Assembly (NCBI GenBank): GCA_018105865.1
Contig: CM030868.1
Coordinates: forward strand, 10,762,745 to 10,826,744
Length of the DNA: 64,000 nt
Source: Metaphire vulgaris
Lineage: Eukaryota > Annelida > Clitellata > Crassiclitellata > Megascolecidae
Direction of reading: 5' to 3'
The notes below the pieces were generated by a model that ran no database searches, was not told the DNA's origin, and saw only the letters and a program-made list of their open reading frames with translations. Of this stretch, positions 12,146-23,160 are shown one piece after another. The stretch's first letter is position 1. Each line of letters opens with the position of its first letter. Both the position numbers and the translations under genes were made by a program.

Positions 12146-12295
12146 CAGGATATTTCTAGGATTGTCTGGGGGTGTCCGGAGCTAATTAGTACGCATTTTG
12201 TATGCATACCATTGTCACATTACCAATTTTTTGAGGGGTGTCGACCTCAAATTGGGGGGTGTTGGGGTGTGTTAGGGGGTGTAAAAATATCCCTG
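12146..12295 (-). mobile_element. hAT-like MITE, family D
   Basis: Reversed copy: CAGGATATTTCTAGGATTG on the left and TAAAAATATCCCTG on the right. Flanks aggcctac and aggcctgc match at 7 of 8. Confidence 0.82.
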
Positions 12296-12402
12296 AGGCC
12301 TGCTGTTTATCGGCATAATGGAATTTGACGCCCTATGGCCTATGCCAAGTGAGTCCCTGAAGTGACTGAACATATATTTTTCTTTTGGTATTAATACTAA
12401 AG

Positions 12403-12597
12403 CTGGACTACGAGACTCTGGCGAAGCAATGCGAGGACTTTGCCGTGGACCTGCTCGACCAAGTACGAGGATCGAAGGAACTCGAGGTTCTTCTCAACTA
12501 CAGCGCCAATCCAACGGCCGCGTCTGGCGGAGACAACGAAGACTTCAAGACGAATCTCGACCGACTGAAACTGGCCATCAAATACAAACAGAAACGG
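12403..12597 (+). CDS. TRPC channel, coding exon 4
   Basis: Encodes residues 272-336. EDFAVDLLDQVRGSKELEVLLNY and LDRLKLAIKYKQK match the linker-helix region between the ankyrin repeats and the membrane domain of TRPC channels, with a slightly variable acidic loop (SGGDNEDF) in between. Acceptor TACTAAAG lacks a strong pyrimidine tract. The donor CGG|GTGATT is weak but keeps phase 0 and joins cleanly to the next exon. Confidence 0.93.
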
Positions 12598-12671
12598 GTG
12601 ATTGATTAATTAGGGAACATCGATCCACAATTGTCAAAGAATTTCGTAGACTTGTGGTTTGATCTGATATA

Positions 12672-12945
12672 CAGTGCCAGTTCCACGGAGGGTGAGTGGG
12701 GATGCATCCGCCACCGGACTTTTTTTGCTTGTGAAACCTATTTTTGGGTAAAATTCTAGTAAAACTACGGGAAAAAACTGCGGATGACCTTTTTTGTCAA
12801 CCTATTTTCCGGTAAAAGTGTAGTAAAATTTTATCAGCCTTTTTTGGCAAAGTTTATTGATTGTTTTCCTTCTCTTTCATCCCCTCACCAACTTCCTATG
12901 ATTTCATTTCACCCCCCCCACCAAGAAATCCTGGAACCGCCATTG
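12672..12945 (+). mobile_element. hAT-like MITE, family C, copy 1
   Basis: Ends CAGTGCCAGTTCCA and TGGAACCGCCATTG, with a perfect ctgatata duplication. Two variants of the shared core lie at 12716-12731 and 12783-12799. Confidence 0.88.
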
Positions 12946-12964
12946 CTGATATATTCACTAATTA

Positions 12965-13353
12965 CAGGGCTACTCAAGTTGTTTGCGTGGCGGTCCGGAA
13001 ATTTGTACCGTGACACAGCTGCGGTCCGGTCCGACCGAAAGTTTCAAGTTAATTTTTGTTGAAGAGCAAAAAGAAAAACGTCGTCATGTTATATCTCCGA
13101 ACACTTTTAACTTAAATAAAAACACTATAAAAGAGGAATTAATTAGTTTTACCGCTTCGACTCAGCAATTTTAAGTATAGTGGATCTCTTATAGCGTTTG
13201 CAGGATTAAACATTATTTCAGTACGATTTATGAAATTAGTTAGTAGGCTAATGATTCGATGAACGTGACATTTTTTAGGACCTCGCCGCGGTCCGTTCAG
13301 GAAGCCTTCGCGGTTCGGACTGCGGACCGCGGTCCACCATTTGAGTAGCCCTG
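12965..13353 (+). mobile_element. hAT-like element, family Z
   Basis: Ends CAGGGCTACTCAA and TTTGAGTAGCCCTG are inverted. Flanks actaatta and acttagca match at 5 of 8. Subterminal CGGTCCG motifs occur near both ends. It abuts the family C copy at 12672. Confidence 0.75.
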
Positions 13354-13962
13354 ACTTAGCATATACCGGCATCGTACAAGCCTTTAGTGCGATATCAAAC
13401 AGTAGAAAGTGCCTTAAAATCTCCTAGAAATTTCTGAAAACCTGTGGCCAATATTTAGAACAATTATTATGGTTCGATTCCCTCTAATATCTCATCAAAT
13501 CGACAATTTTACTTAATTTGTAAAAAAATCAGTCCTTCGCAATTATAATCAATATTGGAGTTTAATTAAAGTTTCATCTTTCCTTTTATTGGCCGGAGCA
13601 GTACAAGCTCAAAACAAGACAGAAGCCCATAAAATTGTCGTCTTCATTTAAGAAAATATATTGATTTTGTTCAATATTTTTTTAAATTCGCGATTTAACA
13701 ATATCTTAACTTTCCTCCAAATCGTTTCATCATCATAATTCACATCGTCATATTCTATAGGCGAAATTCTATAGCGCCATTTTATAATGTTCTTGATGGT
13801 CGCTTCTTGAATTGAATTGTAATCCGTCATTGTCAAATCCAATGTAAAACACTATACCGTCTCTGATTAAAAGAGTAAATTTAATAACGTAGTCTTGCTT
13901 TCTTTAGAGTCCATCTTGGCAAGCCGATGGCTCCGTTGGCTAGTGCATTGCTGTGAATATGC
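13354..13962. other. TRPC intron 4, no recognised feature
   Basis: AT-rich sequence with no supported exon or repeat. Confidence 0.45.
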
Positions 13963-14129
13963 TATAGGGGTATCCAGAACAATCTCTATGGTCACTGATC
14001 TATGCCCACCAGCTAGATATCTGCTTTTGCCATTGGCGTCTATTAATAGACGACAATGGTTTCTATGGTTTCTGCCCACCAGTGGGCGGAGCAACCGGAC
14101 TTTGTTGGTAAACACTGGATACCCCTATA
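13963..14129 (+). mobile_element. 165-bp MITE with TA flanks, copy 1
   Basis: Ends TATAGGGGTATCCAG and CTGGATACCCCTATA are inverted. A second copy at 44509 is about 95% alike along its length, so the family was active fairly recently. The superfamily was not determined. Confidence 0.8.
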
Positions 14130-14192
14130 TAATTTTAGCAATTATATATTTTTTCTTCCGGCAAAGATGCTTACTTACTTGTTGTTTTTCAG

Positions 14193-14427
14193 TTCGTAGC
14201 AAATGCCAGTTGTCAGCAGCTATTGGCGTCTCTGTGGTACGAAGGTCTTCTTGGTTTCCGTCGCCGCCATATTGTCTTCAAAATCCTTCTTACTGTTTCC
14301 GTGTCGTTCTTGTTTCCGGTTCTTTCCGTCGTCTACATGATTGCGCCGATGACGAAAATTGGTCAATTTATGCGGCGCCCGTTCATAAAATTCATCTGCC
14401 ACAGTGCCTCGTACATGACGTTCCTGT
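14193..14427 (+). CDS. TRPC channel, coding exon 5 (pre-S1 and S1)
   Basis: Encodes residues 337-414 plus one base of codon 415. CQQLLASLWYEG is the conserved segment before the membrane. Residues about 365-387 (ILLTVSVSFLFPVLSVVYMIAP) form the pre-S1 elbow, and RRPFIKFICHSASYMTFL begins S1. Acceptor GTTTTTCAG, donor CTGT|GTAAGT, phase 1 out. Confidence 0.95.
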
Positions 14428-14500
14428 GTAAGTGTAATACGTAGTATTGTAAAGCGCTCTTGTCTCTGGTAATTTTTTCATTTTTGCCACACTTATTGCG

Positions 14501-14515
14501 CTATATAAATTGTCT

Positions 14516-14586
<71 letters not shown>
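14501..14586 (+). mobile_element. Retroposon 3' end with (AAT)n tail
   Basis: GCGCTATATAAATTGTC is followed at once by about 22 AAT triplets. The same motif-plus-tail arrangement occurs at 18536 and, in reverse, at 35330. This is the usual 3' end of L2-type LINEs and dependent SINEs. Confidence 0.65.
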
Positions 14587-14587
<1 letters not shown>

Positions 14588-15016
14588 GTGTACAGCTATA
14601 CCGTCCAGCAATAAGCTTAACAATCATCAATATAATAATTGCTTTTTATAATAAATGGCCATTATTGCCGATGTAAAAATTTGTACTTTTAAAGGAGATT
14701 TTTAGCTCGCAAAATTCGATGCGACCTACGAACATAATTCAGTGAGCAAAATGTATCGACTCATCTTCCACTAATATAAAAGAAAATTTCTAGTATTGAA
14801 TCCAGTACATTTTGTGCGTACGGTACTGGCCTGGTACGGCGTACCAGAAAACCTTAGAACTGCTCGAATGCGTAAAATGCAAATATCGGTAATAATTAAT
14901 CAATACATGTTTATATTTTCATATTTATAATATTAAGATTCTTCCTCTGTTTGTCCAGTTTGTCTGTTGCCTTCAAGCGTTCTGATTGGTCACCAATCGA
15001 CGTTGCGAAGTCGAAT

Positions 15017-15175
15017 GCGTAACCTCTGTCCTGGGCTGTGCACGAGGCTGTTGCCATTGACAACCATTGTCTATTGTTTAATCAAAACTGTGTAACAATC
15101 GAATTGCGTAACCTCTGTCCTGGGCTGTGCACGAGGCTGCTGCCATTGACAACCATTGTCTATTATTTTCTAATC
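15017..15175. repeat. 89-bp direct duplication
   Basis: GCGTAACCTCTGTCCTGGGC through AACCATTGTCTATT is present twice, offset by 89 bases. The second copy is slightly shorter. Confidence 0.9.
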
Positions 15176-15214
15176 AACGGAGCGTTCGGAAGCGTCTTAA
15201 ATGCAGCTCAAACC

Positions 15215-15535
15215 CCCGTTCCTTTCCCTCCCCGTCAGAGCCCATCCCTCTCTCAAACAAACCCCCTCCTCCCCCACCCCTCCCCTCCCCACCCTCTTTC
15301 CACCCCTCCCTCTCCCAACCCCTTCCTCCCCTCCCAACCCCCAAACCCTCTCCCCTTCCCTTCCAACCCCCAAACCCTCTCACAACCCCTTCCTCCACCC
15401 CTCTTCCCAACCCCCTTCCTCCCAATCCTCTCCCAACCCCTTCCCTCCACCCCTTCCCTCCACCCCTTCTCCCCATCCCTCTTCCACCCCCTCTCCCATC
15501 CATCTCCCAACCAACCATCCCTTTGGTTGAGCTTG
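15215..15535. repeat. C-rich low-complexity tract
   Basis: Irregular CCCCTCCC/CCCAACCCC sequence, strongly asymmetric between strands. The overlapping open frames reflect composition, not genes. Confidence 0.9.
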
Positions 15536-15575
15536 GCTGTGTGCCTCCGGAATATAACCCCCTCCCCTCCCGAAA

Positions 15576-16412
15576 TCTACCGCAATTTGACGCAAATGTG
15601 CAACGTCATGCCCTATAGATTAGCATTATGAGATTTTTGCATAGCTACGGAAATCTACCGCAATCTGACGCAAATGTGCAACGTCATGCCCTATAGATTA
15701 GCATTATGACATTTTTGCATAGCTACGGAAATCTACCGCAATCTGACGCAAATGTGCAACGTCATGCCCTATAGATTAGCATTATGAGATTTTTGCATAG
15801 CTACGGAAATCTACCGCAATCTGACGCAAATGTGCAACGTCATGCCCTATAGATTAGCATTTTGAGATTTTTGCATAGCTACGGAAATCTACCGCAATCT
15901 GACGCAAATGTGCAACGTCATGCCCTATAGATTAGCATTATGAGATTTTTGCATAGCTACGGAAATCTACCGCAATCTGACGCAAATGTGCAACGTCATG
16001 CCCTATAGATTAGCATTATGAGATTTTTGCATAGCTACGGAAATCTACCGCAATCTGACGCAAATGTGCAACGTCATGCCCTATAGATTAGCATTATGAG
16101 ATTTTTGCATAGCTACGGAAATCTACCGCAATCTGACGCAAATGTGCAACGTCATGCCCTATAGATTAGCATTATGACATTTTTGCATAGCTACGGAAAT
16201 CTACCGCAATCTGACGCAAATGTGCAACGTCATGCCCTATAGATTAGCATTATGAGATTTTTGCATAGCTACGGAAATCTACCGCAATCTGACGCAAATG
16301 TGCAACGTCATGCCCTATAGATTAGCATTTTGAGATTTTTGCATAGCTACGGAAATCTACCGCAATCTGACGCAAATGTGCAACGTCATGCCCTATAGAT
16401 TAGCATTATGAG
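15576..16412. repeat. 78-bp satellite, about 10.7 copies
   Basis: The unit runs TCTACCGCAATCTGACGCAA through TTTTTGCATAGCTACGGAAA and is nearly invariant. Variant bases (ATGAGAT, ATGACAT, TTTGAGAT) repeat in the same order six units apart: units 2-4 match units 8-10. This indicates a 468-bp higher-order unit. It lies in TRPC intron 5. Confidence 0.97.
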
Positions 16413-16526
16413 TTTCAAATGTTCCGTTTAGTACTTTAAACTTTAAAGGTCCTTTTTATAATTCCTTACGTTTCAATCGATTCCTGAAATTTTTATCCCC
16501 GGGTTTCTTGCAGAGGAATTAATTAT

Positions 16527-16830
16527 TCATCGATTATTAGTTAAATTAAATGCATGTTTGTGCAGCGCCGAATGGTGAATAGGAGCTTCGTATAGCACCT
16601 ATATCTCAGCGGTTATAAACGTTAGAAAGACGCAGTTACGCTTCGCTTAAGGCTAATTTTATAGAGCACATTAAATATTCATCGATTATTACGGTAGTTA
16701 AGTTGGAGACATTTTTGTGCAGTGGCGAATGGTGAATAGGAGCTTCGTATAGCAACTATATCTCAGCGGTTATAAACGTTAGAAAGACGCGGTTACGCTT
16801 CGCTTAAGGCTAATTTTATAGAGCACATTT
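16527..16830. repeat. 157-bp direct duplication
   Basis: CGAATGGTGAATAGGAGCTT through CTAATTTTATAGAGCACATT is repeated once, offset by 157 bases. Confidence 0.92.
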
Positions 16831-16889
16831 AGGCCCGATTTGTAAGCAGTTTAGGTTTAATTTGTTTGTTAGAATATTCGTTGCCTCGA

Positions 16890-17480
16890 ACGAAGCGAGC
16901 CTGCACTGCGAGCGAAGAGAGAAGCGAGTGCGAGCGAAACGAGCATTTTTTGTATAATATTAAGATCCTTGCTCTGTATGTCTGTTACCTTCAAGCGTTC
17001 TGATTGGTTGGCTGTGTGAGCGTTCTGATTGGTTGGCTGTGTGACGTTCTCATTCGTTACCTTCAAGCGTTCTGATTGGTTAGCTGGGTGAGCGTTCTGA
17101 TTGGTCGTTCTGAATCTTAGGCTTCGCGAAGCGAAATGCGACGCGAAGCGAACGGCGACGCGAAGCGAACGGCCACGCGAAGCGAACGGCCACGCGAAGC
17201 GAACGGCCACGCGAAGCGAACGGCCACGCAAAGCGTTTGACGAAGCGTACGTTGCAGCGTCATAGTGTGTAGGCCTGCAAACTCGCGAAGCGAACGGCGA
17301 CGCGAAGCGAACGGCCACGCGAAGCGTTTGACGAAGCGTACGTTGCAGCGTCAGAGCTTGGCTACGTGGCGTATGTACCTCATTGAAACGTTGTTCAGCA
17401 GCATGGATTCAATGATTGGGTTTTAGTATTATCCTGCACTGCGAGCGAAGCGAGCGCGAGCGAAGCGAGCATCTTTCTAG
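16890..17480. repeat. GC-rich GCGAAGCGAACG repeat block with ATTGG clusters
   Basis: 17-bp units (CACGCGAAGCGAACGGC) run at 17130-17235 and again at 17283-17330, framed by GCGAGCGAAGCGAGC at both ends. At 16994-17105 GCGTTCTGATTGG recurs five times, giving a cluster of inverted CCAAT pentamers. A related module is at 14930-15000. Confidence 0.88.
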
Positions 17481-17877
17481 TATTTTGATTAATTTACTGT
17501 AGAAATAATATATCTGCCATATCATTTTGCGCTTTGCTACTCCATCGGGAACCGCATGTAAAGCGTCTAACTCCAAATACTCAAATACTGGATAAAACCC
17601 AACGGTTAAGCGAACTTCTCATATATATGACCCAGATTTTGAACTTTAAAAAGGTGTGAACTTGACGAAATTTTAAACCACAGGTTTAAATGCTTCTTGC
17701 ACCTGAAAATTTCAAAGTTAAAATCTTTTAACAAAACCGGATTTAATTCAATCCTGTTCAGATTAAATTCAGCGTTCATTAATTCAATGAACAGTACTTT
17801 ACATTTGCTTTGCAATGTTTTCTCGGCATTCGATAGGTGGCGCAGCAATGAAACCGGTTCAATCGAATACTGTCATT

Positions 17878-18172
17878 CAGTGTCGTAGCCAGGGAGGTTT
17901 GGGGGTTAAAGCCCCATTGGCTGCCGAAAACAAAATATTTTAATGAGTTTCCATGCATATTTAATTTTTTGACGCGATTTTGGGGGCAAAACCCCTTGGT
18001 ATATATGGAAAGTAGAATTTAACGGTTTTTAGGAGACGAAGACCTTTTTTGCTTGTCAGGAAAAATGAGAGATGATAACGCTTTTTTGGGTGTCAATATT
18101 TTTGAAAGATGGTTTGGTTACGGTCAAAAGTGAAGACCAAAACCCCTTTCGAAAATCCTGGCTACGCCACTG
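17878..18172 (+). mobile_element. hAT-like MITE, family B, copy 2
   Basis: Ends CAGTGTCGTAGCCA and TGGCTACGCCACTG, with a perfect ctgtcatt duplication. A core variant GACCTTTTTTGCTTGTCAGG is at 18041-18060. Confidence 0.92.
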
Positions 18173-18349
18173 CTGTCATTCACAAATTTCCCTAGGTACT
18201 TAGGGTTGTGTTCTAAACTGAAAACAGAAAAGATTTCCTAACGAAAAATCACTAAGACCAGAAGTCTGTAATTCTCTCCACATCCCCTTATTCAGACATC
18301 TTTCCGTGAAAATTCAGTGCACTGAAATAAATTCACCAATTATTTACTT

Positions 18350-18564
18350 ATAGAGATAATAGGACTTGTTATAACGAAGTCGGTTTTAACTTATATACTC
18401 GGTAACTCGGTTGTAAGTAAACGTACCACAATGTGTGCGTCGATACCGTATTGGCTATAATTTGTTCAGTGAGTCGTATGACTGCCAATCTTATGTAGTG
18501 ATGCACTCTTGACTTAGGCTTAGGACTCGTTATAGGGCTATATAAATTGTCAAATAATAATAAT

Positions 18565-18648
<84 letters not shown>

Positions 18649-18775
18649 CTACTACTACTACTACTACTACTACAACTACTACTACTACTAATAGGCCTAA
18701 TAATAATAACTTACATCGGAAAAAAGTACTAAATTGTACAGACCCATTAATAAGTACGTTTTAACGTAGTTCTAC
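18350..18775. mobile_element. Decayed pogo-like element holding a compound microsatellite
   Basis: TTGTTATAACGAAGTCGG at the left and TTTAACGTAGTTCTACTGT at the right resemble the ends of the element at 38529. Inside are GCTATATAAATTGTC and an (AAT)n(ATT)n(ACT)n array at 18555-18692, probably a retroposon tail inserted later. Confidence 0.55.
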
Positions 18776-18975
18776 TGTGTGTTTCGACTGTTTCCTCTGA
18801 ATAAGTTGTTGTTGCAATATCCGGAATAATATTTGGATGTGAAAACAGAATTATTTCGGATAACCTAATCCTACTGATGGATGGATGGATGTTTTTCCGA
18901 AACGTTTCAACTTTCAACAACCTTTCGATCCCAACTGAATAATTCAATTGCACAATCTGACCGTTTTCCTTTCAG

Positions 18976-19134
18976 TTTTGCTGATTCTCGCCTCTCAGCG
19001 GATTGAATCGATCATAAATTTCGGCGGCGGAGGAGGAGGAGACGGAGAGGATGTGACCGCCAAGAAAATGGCCCGAGAGGTTCGCGGCGCTGCCCCAACG
19101 AGCATCGAGTGGATGATCCTGGCATACGTGGCAG
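18976..19134 (+). CDS. TRPC channel, coding exon 6 (S1 end, S1-S2 loop, S2 start)
   Basis: Completes codon 415 and encodes residues 416-467 plus one base of 468. LLILASQRIES ends S1. A loop with six consecutive Gly (about 431-436) and KKMAREVRGAAP follows, longer than the vertebrate loop. TSIEWMILAYVAG begins S2. The acceptor CCTTTCAG is strong. The donor G|GTCCTG is weak, and a MITE begins only nine bases into the intron. Confidence 0.93.
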
Positions 19135-19143
19135 GTCCTGCAC

Positions 19144-19328
19144 CAGGGATATGTTTACACCCCCCTAACCTCCCCCAACACCCTCCAATTTGAGACCGAC
19201 ACCCCTCCCAACACCCCCAAATCTGAACCTGTGATGAAATTTTTTGCTTGTCAGGCGTTTTCGTCAAGGATAGACCCCCAAAATATACCGACATCCCCCC
19301 TAAATTTATAATCCTAGAAATAACCCTG
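19144..19328 (+). mobile_element. hAT-like MITE, family D, at a splice donor
   Basis: Starts CAGGGATATGTTTACACCCC and ends AAATAACCCTG. Flanks tcctgcac (19136-19143) and cattgcac share their last five bases. The left flank overlaps intron positions +2 to +9 of TRPC exon 6. The core motif is at 19236-19253. Confidence 0.82.
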
Positions 19329-19336
19329 CATTGCAC

Positions 19337-20580
19337 CAGTCTCGTTAAATAACACAGTTCTTCAAAAACTGTTTTTCACCATAGTTTTTGGCCTCTGAAA
19401 GCCATAAAGACTGATGGAAAAATTAAATAAGACATCCAAGCAGGGTTTATATTGAGCCGGATCTTGCCGGACATCCGATCCGGGACGTCTGGCATCAGAT
19501 CCGGAACATACTATTGAAGATCCGGTACGTTTTTTGCTGTCCGCTGATGTGCAACAGAAATTACCCAATACAGCAATACTGCTTCAGGCTATAGCTATAG
19601 GATGACGACGACATTTTCTTTTCGATTAATGAAAATAATCGATCAAACGAATTTTAATCAATTAAAACCTTAACGATTAATCGATTAATTAATTTTTGCG
19701 GCTATAGTACTGCTACAATAAAAATTAATTTTAAAAGTTGTGAAGAAATTTTGTGGCTGGAGGAAAAATAAGGAGGTCCGGCATCTCTGAAAACGTAATT
19801 TAACCACTGCATCCAAGGAATATGGCAAGAAAATGTGCACTATAAAAAAATTAATAGTGGCATAGAGCAAAACTCCCTAAAATCGTTATAAGGGTTGATG
19901 GACCAGAACTGTAACAGGTGACACAATTTTGCTATACTTTTGAAATCTAGTAGCAGAAGATACCAGATGCCAGGAGGAGATAAAGAGAAGTATAGCGATG
20001 TCACAATTTAGCGTCACTCAAAGTAACATCGGTGCTTTACTATCTCATTATGCGACTTAAATACAGTACATCTATCAGTCGGGCATATTTTAAGTACAAT
20101 ATTACCGCAATTTTCATGAAGTCCGACAGACTTCATCTGACTGTTATTCGGCCTGAATTTAGTACGACATCGGCCAATGCCATATGTATCATCAGCGCTT
20201 TTTTTGTAAAAAAAATATTTTCCGGAACGCAATAGTCAGAAGTCAGTTGCTCACATGACGTAGCGGATTACTAAAATGATTATAATCAATAAAACATTAA
20301 ATTCAAACATAGAAAATGTAGAACTATATCGATTCTCTATTTTCTATTTATGAATTTAATGTTGCAAAAATACCAGTCTTCATATTTTCCGGAACGCCGT
20401 TCCGCCTCGTTCCGACACAAAAAACCCTGTTACAGTATCATGAGAGTATCGCCATATAGGTTTGATTGGTTGATTGGTTGATTGATTGATTGATTATGTC
20501 GTTGGTCGATTGATTGGTTGAAGATTATTAATTTTCTTTTCCAATTTCAAACGATTACTTGTTGTTTTTGTCGGGTAAAG
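19337..20580. other. TRPC intron 6, no recognised feature
   Basis: AT-rich, with a short ATTGATTGGTTG run at 20465-20520. Nothing else was supported. Confidence 0.4.
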
Positions 20581-20720
20581 GTCTCATTTGGGCGGAGATC
20601 AAGCAACTGTGGGACCAGGGACTGAAGTCGTACATTCAGGACATGTGGAACATTCTCGATTTCTTGACGAACGCCCTTTACATTGCCACTTACACTCTGA
20701 AGCTGGTGGCCTATCTGAAG
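20581..20720 (+). CDS. TRPC channel, coding exon 7 (S2-S3)
   Basis: Completes codon 468 and encodes residues 469-514. GLIWAEIKQLWDQGLKSYIQ and DMWNILDFLTNALYIATYTL match the S2-S3 region of TRPC channels almost residue for residue. Acceptor GGGTAAAG has no pyrimidine tract next to it. Donor AAG|GTCTCG, phase 0. Confidence 0.95.
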
Positions 20721-20795
20721 GTCTCGTATGAGTTCACCTCTTAAGATTATTGACTACCTTGATGGTGGTGGTGATGGTGATGGTGGTGATATTTA

Positions 20796-21076
20796 CAGTG
20801 GCGCTTCCACGTGGAGGATGAGTGAGGATGCATTCCCCACCAGACTTGGGTAAAAGTCTAATAAAACTACGTGGAAAAAACTGCGGATGATCTTTTTTGT
20901 TTGTCAACCTAATTTTCGGTAAAAGTGTAGTAAAATTAGAGGGAAAAGGAAAAAATTTTTTGGTCAGCCTTTTTCGGCAAAGTTTATTGATTTTTTTCCT
21001 TCTCTTTTCATCCCCCTACCAGCTTCATATGAATTAATTTCATCCCCCCAACCAAGAAATCCTGGAACCGCCACTG
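20796..21076 (+). mobile_element. hAT-like MITE, family C, copy 2
   Basis: Ends CAGTGGCGCTTCCA and TGGAACCGCCACTG, with a perfect gatattta duplication. A core variant is at 20886-20905. Confidence 0.9.
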
Positions 21077-21123
21077 GATATTTACGATGATGGTGATGTG
21101 ATGATAATGACGTTGATGATAAG

Positions 21124-21196
<73 letters not shown>
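21124..21196. repeat. (ATT)n microsatellite
   Basis: About 24 ATT triplets ending about 60 bases before TRPC exon 8. Confidence 0.95.
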
Positions 21197-21197
<1 letters not shown>

Positions 21198-21258
21198 TTT
21201 GCCCCGAAATCCTTTATTCCGTTTTCGTCTCCGATTGTTGTTGTTGAGATGAATTCAG

Positions 21259-21626
21259 GTGGAAGAGGAGAAACGAACGAACAACCCGATGGCGTGGGCC
21301 AGTCGCGAGAACTGGGACGCCCACGACCCGACCCTCATCTCCGAAGGTCTCTTTGCCGCCGCCAACATCTTCAGCTCCCTGAAGCTGATCTACATCTTCA
21401 CCGTCAATCCGCATCTCGGTCCCCTTCAGATATCGCTCGGACGGATGGTCATCGACATACTTAAGTTCCTCTTCATAGCGCTCCTCGTGTGCTTTTCCTA
21501 TTCGTGCGGAGTCAACCAACTGTACTGGTATTACGCCGAATCGCGAAATCGAGAATGTGCCGAGTGCGAACAACGACAGAAGGAGAATCGGGAGATCGAG
21601 TGTCGATGCGATACGACGCTTTCCAA
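21259..21626 (+). CDS. TRPC channel, coding exon 8 (S4, S4-S5, S5)
   Basis: Encodes residues 515-636 plus two bases of 637. [20 protein letters not shown] leads into S4. [20 protein letters not shown] is the S4-S5 linker and start of S5. [13 protein letters not shown] ends S5. The outer-pore loop has C614, C617, C629 and C631. TRPC4/5 have a CX4C pair here, so the disulphide pattern would differ. Donor AA|GTCAGC, phase 2. Confidence 0.95.
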
Positions 21627-21655
21627 GTCAGCGGACGATACTGCATTCTGTCGTC

Positions 21656-21842
21656 CAGTGGCGGCTCCACTGGGGACAGGGGGCCCAATATCCATCGTAA
21701 TCTATTGAGTGTCTGGCATTTGTGGCCCCCAGTTGGGACCATATACTTAATGCTACATACATTAAACAACAAATGATTGGCCCCCATGATTACAGAAGTT
21801 GCCCCAACGGCTCCCACTTGCCAAATCCTAGAGCCGCCACTG
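21656..21842 (-). mobile_element. hAT-like MITE, family A, copy 2
   Basis: Ends CAGTGGCGGCTCCA and TAGAGCCGCCACTG, with a perfect ctgtcgtc duplication. It starts 30 bases into TRPC intron 8. Confidence 0.93.
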
Positions 21843-22348
<506 letters not shown>

Positions 22349-22655
22349 CGTCATCAACGTCCGCAGTTATCCACTCACCACAGCCAAGTGAAAGCCATCA
22401 TCTCCACTAAAATTATACCAAGAACCTCACACTACTCTCGCCAGTTGTCTTTATTGTAACTAATGCGCAGCTACTGTAGGGAAGGGGGAGGAAGTATAGG
22501 TTGTACCCCCTCCATTTTTCATCCAAGTTTACGCCAAAGTTCCATGGCATTCCATTTCCATCCCCACACACCACTACTGCTAAGTTATTCTGATTTTCAA
22601 ATTAGTGGAAAAAATAAAGCAATAATTATTCTTTTATACTTTTCCGCTCTTCCAG

Positions 22656-22851
22656 TCTGTTTGAAATCGTTCAGACGCTGTATTTTGCCGTCTATGGACT
22701 CGCCGACATCGGGCATTTCGAGCTGCGAGAGAAACACGAATTCACTCAATTTGTCGGAAAACTAATGTACGGAACATACCTCGGCATCATGTCCGTTGTA
22801 CTCATCAACATGCTCATCGCTATGCTAAGCAGCTCCTTCCAAAAGATATCC
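22656..22851 (+). CDS. TRPC channel, coding exon 9 (pore helix, S6)
   Basis: Completes codon 637 and encodes residues 638-702. LFEIVQTLYFAVYGLADIG is the pore helix and filter. The usual LFW of the TRPC pore helix is LYF here (645-647), and FGL is YGL (650-652). EFTQFVGKLMYGTYLGIMSV leads into S6, which ends VLINMLIAMLSSSFQ. Acceptor CTCTTCCAG, donor TCC|GTAAGT, phase 0. Confidence 0.95.
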
Positions 22852-22906
22852 GTAAGTAGTAGGCTACCACGGAGACATACATAGTCTTAGGAAAATATAT
22901 CATGGG

Positions 22907-23160
22907 GGCCGTTCATAAAGTACGTCACGCTATTTTTGGCACTTTTTACTTCCCTTCCTCTTGTCACAACCTGTCACAAATCGCGTGTCCCTTAAAGAAC
23001 GTCACAAATCTCGGAAGCAACCCTCTAATCTTGAAATGTTTGCAACGAGACTAAAGACGCACTTGTTTGGCATCTCTTTTAAGTGCAATGTGTAAAGTGC
23101 TCTTGATCTTGGCCTGCTGTGACTATAGCGCTATATAAATTGGCGTATTAACTAATTAAC
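22907..23160 (+). mobile_element. Partial CCATAAATNACGT element and LINE 3' end
   Basis: GCCGTTCATAAAGTACGTCA at 22908 starts a fragment like the element at 54114. From about 23025, CTAAAGACGCACTTGTTTGG encodes LKTHLFG and is followed by AGCGCTATATAAATTGG, an L2-type LINE 3' end. Confidence 0.65.

Noticed and set aside
15174..15631. Pro/Ser-rich and Gly/Arg-rich open frames on both strands
   Set aside because: They arise from a C-rich low-complexity tract.
15576..16412. CRISPR-like array
   Set aside because: Units are contiguous 78-bp satellites without unique spacers, in an animal intron.
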